From NCBI GenBank assembly GCA_021108215.1, contig JAIORK010000014.1:1-64000 (forward strand): DNA of 64,000 nucleotides. Direction: 5' to 3'. The notes below the pieces were generated by a model, which was not told the origin of the DNA, did not search any database, and saw nothing but the letters and a program-made list of their open reading frames with translations. The position numbers were made by a program, and so were the translations under genes. How positions within the stretch are numbered: position 1 is the stretch's first letter; every line of letters begins with the position of its first letter. This document shows positions 38,500 through 46,427 of the stretch, in pieces. Source of the DNA: a bacterium. GTDB taxonomy: Bacteria > Oederibacteriota > JAAXVQ01 > JAUVAV01.

Positions 38500-41085
38500 T
38501 TATTTCGCATATAAAACAACTTCAACCCGCTGATTTTTCCTGGCATCTGCAGCTGTGTTACCTTTCGCAATCGGATCCACGCTCCCCCGGCCAATAACCT
38601 GAATTTTCCCGGCAGGTATCGCCGCCAACTGCGCAAGAAACGCAGCGACCGTCTCTGCCCGGTTACGTGACAGAACCATTTCACTGCCGGCCGCCTCTTT
38701 ACGACTACAATAACCATGCACACGTAATAAGTAATCAGTTGGATACTTATTCAAAGTACTCGCAGCATTTGCCAAAACACTTTTGGCTTTCTCATCCAAA
38801 ACCGCATCACCTTTTTTAAAACGCACACGCACCAAATTAATCGAAAGTGCTTTCTGTCCGGAATAGGCGCCAACATCGCACTGCAATTCCGAACTTTCTG
38901 AAACCGTCCGCGTTCCCAAAGCAGACACAACAGTCACGCGACCAAAATAAACACCACCGCCTTGAACCGATTTGCCATCCGCCTGCAATCCATCCCATAG
39001 AATTTCCGCCGGCGGTATCCCCTTGCCTTGAAATTCCTTTATTTTTCCATTTTCGGATTTTTCAAAAACCGCCAACCGCCAACTCCGAATTTTCATTTTC
39101 CCATTCACGGCGATTGCAAATCGAACGCCTTCACCCTGTTTTGCTTGTGGTTTAAATAATTTCGGTTCAGCCGACAGCGATACCCCGAATTTAGCATAGC
39201 GAATCTGAAAAGTAGTACTCGCCTTGGATCGCATGCCCACATCATCGCTAAACACTATTTTGCCGGTGTATGTCCCGGCTGCAGCCACGCTTTTTCGAGT
39301 GGGAACCCATTTCACCGACTCGGGAAGCGCACCGTTTCCGCTTTTTCGGAATACGCGTTTTCCTGACGGATTGAGAATGCTGAATTTCCAATCACTACTC
39401 CCCGGAATTTTAGGAAACCTAAAAACCAGGGGCTTTTCATTTTTCTTACCGGCCAACATCCGATCACCAGGGCTTTCAAGCGAAAAAGATTTTGCTTTCG
39501 TGCGAATTTCAACGTCTTGCGATGCTGCCGCCAATTCCATATTATGTTGGTCCATCACGCGCAAAACAGCTCTATATTTTCCATCAGACAAACGTTTACC
39601 GTTTCTATCCCTACCATCCCATTCTAAATTTCTTGGCAGCCGCGTTCCCCCTTTAAAATAGCGAACAACCTCACCCGAACGACTAAGCGTCAAAATCCAT
39701 CGCGCGACGCGCAGCTGATCGGTCACCAAGCGTCCAACAAAAATCGTCCTGTCCTGCCGCCCATCGTTGTTCGGAGAAAACGGGTTCACCACCACATGCA
39801 AACGTAAATCTTGCTGCTGGATATTAAACCCGCCCGCACTCCGCCGACCGGAAAACCGCCCGGAAAAAGAGGCCGGCATTTCAGGCGCAACACCAAGGGA
39901 AGCATTCATCTGCCCTGCCGGGCCCACCGGCACAGGAAGCTGATAGGTATAATCATCCTCTTCGTCATCTTCTTCCACCACAGTCGCCGCGTAGACCAAT
40001 TCCGTTTTTTTTGTTGCTACCGGTTTTTCCTCTTTGGCCACCGCAAATGCGTCTTCCAGTTCGGCCGCACTTTCCAAAGCACTAAACAAGTCATCTTTTT
40101 TTTTCTCCGGTTTCCCTTTTTCATCCGCTAAAAATTTCGTCCGCTTTTTCGTCCGCATTGATTTTTTCTGTTCTTTATCAAAACCCCAGGATAAACTAAT
40201 TACATGATAGGCATCGTGCAGCACCACCGGGAGCTGAAAAGCGTAGTCAATTCGCCAATCAAAAAAATCCGTGCCCACGCCCGCTGTTATCAAACCTTTT
40301 TCATCAAATCGTTGTATATAACCCAATCGTCCGGTAAGACCTACACCGCCGACAAGGGAAAAACGATTTTCTATGCCAACGCGCAACACCTGAAATGACT
40401 CAAAATAACGATTGGAACTGTTCTGGTTTTCAAAGGTAAGTGTAAAGGCAAGTTCTGAAGATGGAGCGTAATACCCCCCCGCGCGAAACAAACTGGGAAG
40501 CATAATGTCTTCCTGGTCGAATTTAAGCGTGGTTTGCGCATCGAGAAGTGCCAGACCGATTTGTAGTGATTTTCCATCAGGATCATCGAAAACATTATAG
40601 AGCAGTCCTAAATCCAAGCCGCCGCCCTCAGCCGGCATACCAAACGCGAAAATCGTGTGACGTAAATATTTCCCGGTCACACCCAGCAGTAACTGTCCGT
40701 TCCGCGACAATGGAAAAGCAAGCGAAACCAGTAACGAACGGTCATCAACAACTGAACGTAATGGGAAATGAATGGCAGTAAAACCAATCCCGGTTACCAA
40801 ACCGGTAATAACCGGGATTGATCCGCTAAGATAATATTGGCGTTGATCACCCAAATCTTGGTTGCCAAATCCGATTGCCAATTCAGGCCACCCAACCTGA
40901 ACAAGTGCTGCCGGATTTGAAAATACCGACTCACTTGTACCGGGAATAGCAACACTGGAACCGGCAATTCCTGTCGAACGCGCACTCAACCGTCCCGAAA
41001 TAGTATTCGGATCGCGCGTCGCTGCAACTGGCATCGCCATGATTAATAAAATTAAAGTAATCATTAACGCCTTTAACAGGCGCAC
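38500..41085 (-). CDS. Second PorV-like/FlgD-like/OmpA fusion protein
   Basis: The 861-residue product has a signal peptide (MRLLKALMITLILLIMAMPV). Residues ~25-300 are PorV-like (SARSTGIAGSSVAIPGTSES, VFSNPAALV). An acidic linker is followed by VVNPFSPNNDGRQD, a motif seen at the start of secreted C-terminal domains, then FlgD-like repeats each with WDG (NLEWDGRDRNGKRLSDG, EILWDGLQADGKSVQGG). An OmpA domain ends it (VHGYCSRKEAAGSEMVLS, ARKNQRVEVVLY). GTG 41085 with GGAGGG six bases upstream is the likely start. In the OmpA domain the usual GHTD is GYCS, so peptidoglycan binding may be altered. Confidence 0.78.
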   Translation of the reverse strand: MRLLKALMITLILLIMAMPVAATRDPNTISGRLSARSTGIAGSSVAIPGTSESVFSNPAALVQVGWPELAIGFGNQDLGDQRQYYLSGSIPVITGLVTGIGFTAIHFPLRSVVDDRSLLVSLAFPLSRNGQLLLGVTGKYLRHTIFAFGMPAEGGGLDLGLLYNVFDDPDGKSLQIGLALLDAQTTLKFDQEDIMLPSLFRAGGYYAPSSELAFTLTFENQNSSNRYFESFQVLRVGIENRFSLVGGVGLTGRLGYIQRFDEKGLITAGVGTDFFDWRIDYAFQLPVVLHDAYHVISLSWGFDKEQKKSMRTKKRTKFLADEKGKPEKKKDDLFSALESAAELEDAFAVAKEEKPVATKKTELVYAATVVEEDDEEDDYTYQLPVPVGPAGQMNASLGVAPEMPASFSGRFSGRRSAGGFNIQQQDLRLHVVVNPFSPNNDGRQDRTIFVGRLVTDQLRVARWILTLSRSGEVVRYFKGGTRLPRNLEWDGRDRNGKRLSDGKYRAVLRVMDQHNMELAAASQDVEIRTKAKSFSLESPGDRMLAGKKNEKPLVFRFPKIPGSSDWKFSILNPSGKRVFRKSGNGALPESVKWVPTRKSVAAAGTYTGKIVFSDDVGMRSKASTTFQIRYAKFGVSLSAEPKLFKPQAKQGEGVRFAIAVNGKMKIRSWRLAVFEKSENGKIKEFQGKGIPPAEILWDGLQADGKSVQGGGVYFGRVTVVSALGTRTVSESSELQCDVGAYSGQKALSINLVRVRFKKGDAVLDEKAKSVLANAASTLNKYPTDYLLRVHGYCSRKEAAGSEMVLSRNRAETVAAFLAQLAAIPAGKIQVIGRGSVDPIAKGNTAADARKNQRVEVVLYAK

Positions 41086-41187
41086 AAAATCCCTCCAGGC
41101 TTGTGTTTTGTAATGAAAATGCCGGCCACATAGAACAATTCGGCCATGAGCCTTTGGAGTTATCCAAAAAACGCATTTCATCGCTGA

Positions 41188-41280
41188 TTATTTCTTTTTC
41201 AAATGACGGTATTTCCGACGATGTTTTTTACGTTTATGTGTTTTAATTTTCTTCAAATGACGTTTTTTGCCACAACCCAC
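41188..41280 (-). CDS. 30-residue basic protein, AURKAIP1/COX24 (mS38-like) type
   Basis: A very small gene: GTG start at 41280, stop at 41188, 30 residues, more than half Lys/Arg/His (VGCGKKRHLKK, then KTHKRKKHRRKYRHLKKK). The ribosome site GAGGAGGGAG, five to seven bases upstream, is one of the best in the window. The pattern KKR-x-KK-x-K-x-HKRKK-x-RR-x-x-RH-x-KK matches the AURKAIP1/COX24 domain, related to mitochondrial ribosomal protein mS38 and annotated as tiny ORFs in several bacterial phyla. Ribosome association is inferred from the family. It lies upstream of the PorV/OmpA fusion. Confidence 0.7.
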   Translation of the reverse strand: MGCGKKRHLKKIKTHKRKKHRRKYRHLKKK

Positions 41281-41512
41281 TAGACTCCCTCCTCTCCGAC
41301 TATTCTAAATAGTAAAAACGTATGCAAATTATAAAAAATCAAGGAATCATGCTTTTAGAAGCACGTCCGGGCATTGTATCAAAAAAACAAATAAACACAA
41401 GGAAAAATTGTTTTTTTATGATTCGATTTTTGCAGCTTTCCCTAACGCGATATTCGAACTCCGGGGGATGTGTTTTTGCAGCTCGCGAAAGGCCCGCCGC
41501 TCACAAAATATT

Positions 41513-41569
41513 TTGCTCGATTTCGTAATAATTTACGGTATTTTCAGTAAATTTGGATAAATCGAGCAA
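41513..41569. other. Two-level nested hairpin in intergenic DNA
   Basis: TTGCTCGATTT (41513-41523) pairs exactly with AAATCGAGCAA (41559-41569); inside, ATTTAC (41531-41536) pairs with GTAAAT (41547-41552) around a 10-base loop. It could be a structured RNA, a protein-binding site or a repeat remnant. Confidence 0.5.
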
Positions 41570-41890
41570 TAATAGAAAAGGCCTGCGCAGAGCGAAAAAA
41601 AACGCATCCCCGCCGGAGTTTAACTTAAATATGCAAAAATTATGTTTTAACGTATTTTTATGCATTTTTCAGTCGCTGCTGCAATCAGCGTTCCATCTTG
41701 CATAGGGGCAAGTCGTCGCCGCGTCCCGGCTGAAAATGCTGAAATAACAAGGATTTTGTTCACTTATGCGGGATGGTGAAGCCGCATCGTAAATCCAGCA
41801 GTCACCACATACTCCTGATGCAATTTCCAGAAATAATTGACAATCACCTCATCAAGTAAAAACGCGATAAAAATCCATAGGCTTATCCGT

Positions 41891-41918
41891 CATTCGCCGA
41901 ACACGGTGCGCCGGACAA
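41891..41918. repeat. Second copy of the REP-like core
   Basis: 28 bases identical at 26 positions to 20189-20216 (differences at the sixth and tenth bases). Same orientation as the copy between pgk and tpiA; flanks differ. Confidence 0.7.
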
Positions 41919-41999
41919 ATACGCCGGGCAGGCTGCCCATTGTGTCGCGCCGGCACGCTAAAGCCGCCATGGACAACATTCCGAAAACCCTGAAAATTT

Positions 42000-43046
42000 T
42001 TATCCCAAATTAGAAAATAAATTCCTCAAATTTTGATCATAGGGAGCCCGAATTATTCCCAATTCCGTAATAATAGCACTCACATATTTCTGAGAGGTAA
42101 CATCCGTTGCCGGGTAAATCGCTTTAACACCGGGTAGTGTAATCGGCTTCCCGTTCACCATAAGAATTTCTCCGGGTTTACGTTCTTCACTCGGGATCAT
42201 TTCACCCGAGAATAAATTGCGATCAAAATTCGAGACCGTCGCTGCCACATAAAATGAAATACTATGATGATATGCCAGCATGGCCAATCCATAGGTGCCA
42301 ATTTCTGCTGCAACATCGCCATTCATAGAGATTCGCTCAGCACCTGCCACAACAATATCAATCATACCCGTCTTCATGAGATGTGCGGCCATATTGTCCG
42401 TAATGAGCTGAAACGATACTCTGGCTTGTTTCAATTCCAACGCCGCTTGCCGTGCTCCCAGCAGAAGCGGGCGTGTTTCACAGACCAGCACATGAATATC
42501 CTCCCGCTTCGATGCGGCTGCAATCACCATGCCCAAAGCTGTTCCTCTGCCGGCCGAAGAAAGGGACCCCGTATTGCCGAACACCAAAATGGTATCACCA
42601 TCACGAATCATATCCACACCCAGTTCGACAATCGCCTCCGTTGCTTTTTCATCTTCACGCAAAATCGCAATCGCTTCCCGCAGAAGAATCTCCCGCAGCG
42701 TCACCAGTTTATGATCACGATTACTTTTCGCACAGCGTTTCATCCGATCCAATGCCCACTGAATACTCATCGAGGTCGGCTGCGCTTTGGTGATCTGAGA
42801 ACAAATTTTCTCAATCTGTTGGATCAACTTTTCATAGGTTTTAACCAGGGGTGGCAGTTTCACCCCTAAATAAACGGCAAACGCAGCCAAAACGCCGATG
42901 GCGTTGCTGCCCTGAATCTTGCGTTCCCGGATCATCTCGACAATTTGTGCCGGATTTTTGCACTGTATTTTCACAATCTTTCCGGGTAATTTGCTCTGGT
43001 CAACTGCTAGAAGCTTATGCTGTTTCCATTCAATTGCTTTAAGCAT
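42000..43046 (-). CDS. MtnA/eIF2B-alpha-like isomerase homologue lacking catalytic residues
   Basis: The 348-residue product clearly belongs to the MtnA (methylthioribose-1-phosphate isomerase) / eIF2B-alpha family: ETRPLLLGARQAALEL, ITDNMAAHLM, NGDVAAEIGTYGLA and FYVAATVS match. Yet the catalytic Cys motif (HCNxG in MtnA) reads VFGNTG here, with Gly157 in place of Cys. The catalytic Asp of GADR is Glu237 in GAERIS. The phosphate-binding RGAPAIG is QGSNAIG. It may use a different substrate or be inactive. GAGGAGGAA lies upstream of the ATG. It is coupled to a nucleoside phosphorylase gene, as in methionine salvage. Confidence 0.75.
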   Translation of the reverse strand: MLKAIEWKQHKLLAVDQSKLPGKIVKIQCKNPAQIVEMIRERKIQGSNAIGVLAAFAVYLGVKLPPLVKTYEKLIQQIEKICSQITKAQPTSMSIQWALDRMKRCAKSNRDHKLVTLREILLREAIAILREDEKATEAIVELGVDMIRDGDTILVFGNTGSLSSAGRGTALGMVIAAASKREDIHVLVCETRPLLLGARQAALELKQARVSFQLITDNMAAHLMKTGMIDIVVAGAERISMNGDVAAEIGTYGLAMLAYHHSISFYVAATVSNFDRNLFSGEMIPSEERKPGEILMVNGKPITLPGVKAIYPATDVTSQKYVSAIITELGIIRAPYDQNLRNLFSNLG

Positions 43047-43064
43047 TCAGTTCCTCCTCGACGA

Positions 43065-43883
43065 TTAAAGTTGGTGAATAATTTTCTTGACCAATCTGGT
43101 TAATTTAGGTTCAGCTGTCATGGCCGCCCGTATAATTTCTCGAATATTCGCGGGTCCTACCTGATCAGGAACACAGCGATCCGTGACCACTGCTATCCCC
43201 ATGACTTTCATACCGGCATGACGTGCCACAATGACTTCCGGGACCGTTGACATACCGATACAATCCGCACCGATCACTTGAAGAAAGCGATATTCAGCAA
43301 CTGTTTCCAAGTTGGGACCGGTCATTGCAGCATAGACCGCGCAATGAATCGGCATTTTGAGCCCGGTTGCCACCCGAACAGCCACTTTCCGCAATTCAGC
43401 ATCATACGCATTAAATAAATCCGGAAACCGCGGGCCCAACCGATCATCGTTGGGTCCTACCAACGGTGTTTCACCCATTAAATTAATGTGATCTGTCAAC
43501 AATGCCAAATCTCCAGGATAATAATCACGGTTGATGCCGCCACAGGCGGAAAATACAAAAAGCGTTTTTGCCCCCAAAGCCTTCATCACACGAACCGGAA
43601 ACGTTATTTGTTTAAAATCATACCCTTCGTAGCGATGAAACCGCCCTTGCATGACCACAACATTTTTCCCCATTAATTTACCCATGATCAACATACCTTC
43701 GTGACTCTCAACAGTCGATAATGGAAAATGCGGTATTTTAGAATAAGGAATTTTCTTCGCTTGCTTGATGTCTTTGGCAAGCGCGCCCAAACCGGTTCCA
43801 AGGATAATCGCAATTTCAGGTTTGGTCTTCGTGACGGCGCGAACCGTTTTCACCGCTTCCTGAATTTGAGAATACAGCTGCAT
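43065..43883 (-). CDS. Purine nucleoside phosphorylase (PNP/MTAP family)
   Basis: The 272-residue trimeric-type phosphorylase splits purine nucleosides with phosphate. It shows ILGTGLGALA, MQGRFHRYEGY, TGPNLETVAEYRFLQVIGAD and the ribose/phosphate motif GMSTVPEVIVARH. At the base-recognition position, where 6-oxopurine enzymes have Asn (TN), this one has VVTDRCVPD, an Asp. That would favour an adenine-type base, so a methylthioadenosine role is possible beside the MtnA-like gene. This is inference. GAGGAGGGG precedes the ATG. Confidence 0.88.
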   Translation of the reverse strand: MQLYSQIQEAVKTVRAVTKTKPEIAIILGTGLGALAKDIKQAKKIPYSKIPHFPLSTVESHEGMLIMGKLMGKNVVVMQGRFHRYEGYDFKQITFPVRVMKALGAKTLFVFSACGGINRDYYPGDLALLTDHINLMGETPLVGPNDDRLGPRFPDLFNAYDAELRKVAVRVATGLKMPIHCAVYAAMTGPNLETVAEYRFLQVIGADCIGMSTVPEVIVARHAGMKVMGIAVVTDRCVPDQVGPANIREIIRAAMTAEPKLTRLVKKIIHQL

Positions 43884-43906
43884 AACCCCTCCTCTATTTT
43901 GTTCTG

Positions 43907-44197
43907 CTATTTACGCATCAATTGCATCACCGTTTCTTTCGTAATACCCAAAACACGAACAACCTTCAGTCGCGCAAATTCACCCCGAATAATCGAAACC
44001 GCTTGTTTCGATACGCCCAGACACCGCGATAAATAATGAATACATTCCCGGTTGGCGGCACCGTCTTCCGGTTTTGCGGCAATCTTCAATTTAAGCGCCG
44101 ACTCCCAAAGTCCGGTTATTTCCGTTTTTTTCGCCCCCGGCTGCACCTTGACTTCAAATGTAACTGCCTGACCCTGCTGCTTGACTTCCCAGGCCAT
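43907..44197 (-). CDS. yggU: UPF0235/DUF167 family protein (YggU)
   Basis: The 96-residue product has the DUF167 pattern: VKVQPGAKKTEITG, LKLKIAAKPEDGAANRECIHYLS, LGVSKQAVSIIRGEFARLKVV. The molecular function of the family is unknown. Its start lies three bases after the yggT stop, and yggS-proC-yggT-yggU is a conserved arrangement. The ribosome site is weak, so coupling with yggT is likely. Confidence 0.9.
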   Translation of the reverse strand: MAWEVKQQGQAVTFEVKVQPGAKKTEITGLWESALKLKIAAKPEDGAANRECIHYLSRCLGVSKQAVSIIRGEFARLKVVRVLGITKETVMQLMRK

Positions 44198-44200
44198 TGC

Positions 44201-44509
44201 TTAACCAACCGGTGGTCGGTGCAGCATACCCCAGTAAATCAGCGCCCTAAAAATAAACGTCTTAATCAGGACAAGAAAAAACACGGTTAACCAGGGAGCA
44301 AAATCCATTTCCCGGTATACTGTCGGTACAGTGCGCCGCACAAGATTCACCGGCGGAAGCGCCAGTTTGGAAATCCAAATCAATATCAAACCACGCTGCT
44401 TATTCTTCGCAACGATCCAACAAAGTATAATATCCAAAAGAATCAGACCAATCCAAACGGAACCCATAAAATTAAATATTGAACCCATGGTTATTAGTAA
44501 CTGTGCCAC
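44201..44509 (-). CDS. yggT: YggT family membrane protein
   Basis: The 102-residue product shows two hydrophobic segments (~10-33 and ~73-94) and the family motif LALPPVNLVRRTVP between them. YggT proteins are inner-membrane proteins linked to division or osmotic response in some bacteria; the mechanism is unclear. The start is GTG 44509, three bases after the proC stop, with GGGGA about seven bases upstream; ATG 44488 is an alternative. Confidence 0.88.
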   Translation of the reverse strand: MAQLLITMGSIFNFMGSVWIGLILLDIILCWIVAKNKQRGLILIWISKLALPPVNLVRRTVPTVYREMDFAPWLTVFFLVLIKTFIFRALIYWGMLHRPPVG

Positions 44510-44512
44510 GTC

Positions 44513-45340
44513 CTAGTCCCCGCTCGTTTTGGGTTGTAATTCACGACTCCGCATTTTCGCCGCCAACAATGCCTGGGTAAAAATTTCAGAAAACCCATCT
44601 TCAGCCAAACGTGTCAAGGCCGCCTGAGTGGTCCCGCCTTTTGAGGTAACTGCTTCACGTAATTCAGCGGCAGACTGCCCGCTTTCTTTCAACATCCTGG
44701 CAGCACCAAATAGTGTCTGAACAGAAAGGAGTTCAGCTTCCGCAGCAGGGAGTCCCATTGTTTTTCCGGCAGCGATCATCATTTCACACATTTTAAACAC
44801 ATATGCAGGTCCCGAACCGGAAAGTGCGGTGACGGCATCCATCAACGGTTCCTCTATTTTGACGGCAATTCCAATCGATTCAAAAATTTCCAGTGCAAGT
44901 ATTTCATCCGTCTCTGTCGCATGCTGTCCCAGACAAAATGCCGCAGCGCCTGCCAGAAAACGTGCCGGTGTATTCGGCATGACCCGCACCACCTTAATCA
45001 TGCCACCGATCAATTTCTCGATATAGGTGGTTGGAATTCCTGCCGCAATACTAATCACCGTGTGTGCCGCAGGTGTCACTTCATCTTTGATTTCAGATAA
45101 CAAATTTTCTATTTGCTGCGGTTTTACAGCCAAAACCAGGCCAGTGCAATCGGCCAGCATGGTTTTAGGATCAGGCGCTGACCGGATCCTGTGGGTCTTC
45201 ACCATATGCGCCAAACGGATTTCATTGATATCGGTCACAATAATCTGATCCGGCATGCAGCTTTTCGTTTCCAACAGACCGCGTATAATCGCTTCCGCCA
45301 TATTGCCCGCACCGATAAATCCAATCGTCTGTTGAATCAC
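44513..45340 (-). CDS. proC: Pyrroline-5-carboxylate reductase
   Basis: The 275-residue product performs the last step of proline synthesis. It shows the Rossmann start IGFIGAGNMAEAII, VMPNTPARFLAG, and the C-terminal signature ALSGSGPAYVFKMCEMM with TSKGGTTQAAL. GTG start overlapping the yggS stop by four bases (GTGA), with GAGG seven bases upstream. Coupling to yggS is widely conserved. Confidence 0.96.
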   Translation of the reverse strand: MIQQTIGFIGAGNMAEAIIRGLLETKSCMPDQIIVTDINEIRLAHMVKTHRIRSAPDPKTMLADCTGLVLAVKPQQIENLLSEIKDEVTPAAHTVISIAAGIPTTYIEKLIGGMIKVVRVMPNTPARFLAGAAAFCLGQHATETDEILALEIFESIGIAVKIEEPLMDAVTALSGSGPAYVFKMCEMMIAAGKTMGLPAAEAELLSVQTLFGAARMLKESGQSAAELREAVTSKGGTTQAALTRLAEDGFSEIFTQALLAAKMRSRELQPKTSGD

Positions 45341-46047
45341 CCCTGGCCTCTTAACTCCGGCGTATGGAAAATACCTGTCCCCACCCGAACCATATTGGAT
45401 CCTTCTTCTATCGCGACCTCAAAATCATGCGTCATTCCCATGGAAAGCCACTTCCAGTGCTCACCGATTTCCAGTTTATAATTTCCGAACAAATGCGACA
45501 TTTGCCTGAAAAACGGACGGATCAACTCCGCATCATAAACATAAGGTGCCATGGCCATCAGCCCTTTAAGCAGCAAATTTTTTTTTTGAGCGACATAGTG
45601 TATCAGCTCACGAACCTCTTGAATTTCTATCCCGAATTTCTGCTCCTCTGCGCCAATATTAACTTCAACTAAAACGCTGATTTCCCTATCCAACTGCCGC
45701 GCAGACCGATCAAGTGCATCAGCAATACGTTTGGAATCCAGTGATTGAACCATATCAAAAATCGCAGCAGCCGATCTGGCTTTATTGGTCTGTAGGTGGC
45801 CAATCATGTGCCAGGTAATGGCAGGACCAAGTTGTGCAAACTTCTTTTTTGCTTCTTGGATCTTATTCTCACCAATATTTTGTATTCCGGAATCAATTGC
45901 AAATCGAATGTCTTGTAATGCAACATTTTTTGTGACTGCAACCAATTTAACTTCCTGCGGTGAGCGTGAAGATTTTTCAGCTGCAACCGCAATTCTATTG
46001 GTTATTTTTTGAATATTATTCTGAATTAACTTTTTTCTGGTTTCCAT
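45337..46047 (-). CDS. yggS: PLP homeostasis protein, YggS/PROSC family
   Basis: The 236-residue alanine-racemase-like barrel binds PLP without known catalysis. The PLP lysine is in KLVAVTKNVALQDI (~37). Further motifs are GENKIQEAKKKF, WHMIGHLQTNKA, VEVNIGAEEQKFGI and the C-terminal LSMGMTHDFEVAIEEGSNMVRVG. There is no ribosome site before the ATG; a TATAAT box lies eight bases upstream, so the mRNA may be leaderless. It heads the operon that runs to the mtnA-like gene. Confidence 0.94.
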   Translation of the reverse strand: METRKKLIQNNIQKITNRIAVAAEKSSRSPQEVKLVAVTKNVALQDIRFAIDSGIQNIGENKIQEAKKKFAQLGPAITWHMIGHLQTNKARSAAAIFDMVQSLDSKRIADALDRSARQLDREISVLVEVNIGAEEQKFGIEIQEVRELIHYVAQKKNLLLKGLMAMAPYVYDAELIRPFFRQMSHLFGNYKLEIGEHWKWLSMGMTHDFEVAIEEGSNMVRVGTGIFHTPELRGQG

Positions 46048-46055
46048 TTTTATGC

Positions 46056-46083
46056 ATTATACTTCTAAATGATATATTTACAA
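46056..46083 (-). promoter_or_regulatory. Promoter of yggS, probably giving a leaderless mRNA
   Basis: Minus strand: TTGTAA (46078-46083), 16-base spacer, TATAAT (46056-46061). Six to eight bases downstream lies the ATG of yggS at 46047, so transcription should start at or within two bases of the start codon. Confidence 0.65.
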
Positions 46084-46342
46084 TAAAAATTGAAAAATAT
46101 TATAAAATTATACTTTTTACAAAATAATTACAATATATAATGTGCTTATTTTAAAAACATTTTCTAACCAAGTCTTTAATTATGTCATTGAGTATAATTA
46201 TTCTAAATAGTATTGATAAAATAGACATTCTAACTTCGTCAAATATTTACCTACAAACAGACCTGCTTCAGAACCAAATACTAACTTAATTTACCCTTGA
46301 CTAATGAGGGAGCATTACAGTATTTCTCCTTTACTGATATCA

Positions 46343-46382
46343 TAAAAGCCCGGTTGCACTAATACTTGCAACCGGGCTTTTA
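46343..46382 (-). terminator. Terminator after the giant gene
   Basis: A perfect 16-base stem (46343-46358 with 46367-46382) and an 8-base loop; the core is AAGCCCGGTTGCA. The stem itself ends in a UUUUA stretch on the minus-strand transcript. It lies 46 bases past the stop. Confidence 0.85.
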
Positions 46383-46427
46383 TTTTCCTCGAAATATTTG
46401 TCTTGTGCCGACGCCGCGGCCTGCCGC

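Larger units (their letters stand above)
41281..41999. other. 719-base intergenic region
   Basis: No credible gene on either strand. It holds a nested hairpin at 41513-41569, several GC-rich patches (41590-41640, 41690-41740), and a copy of the REP-like core at 41891-41918 followed by a GGGCAG/CTGCCC stem. A promoter for the small basic protein is expected near 41290-41350 but no convincing hexamer pair is seen. Confidence 0.6.
46048..46427. other. 380-base intergenic region between yggS and the giant gene
   Basis: Very AT-rich. The left end carries the yggS promoter, the right end the giant gene's terminator. Nothing else is recognisable; no tRNA or small ORF with a ribosome site is seen. 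Confidence 0.65.

Noticed and set aside
38478-38723. Longer start for the M23 lipoprotein (373 codons)
   Set aside because: The extra 82 residues overlap the OmpA gene out of frame, have no ribosome site and would bury the lipoprotein signal.
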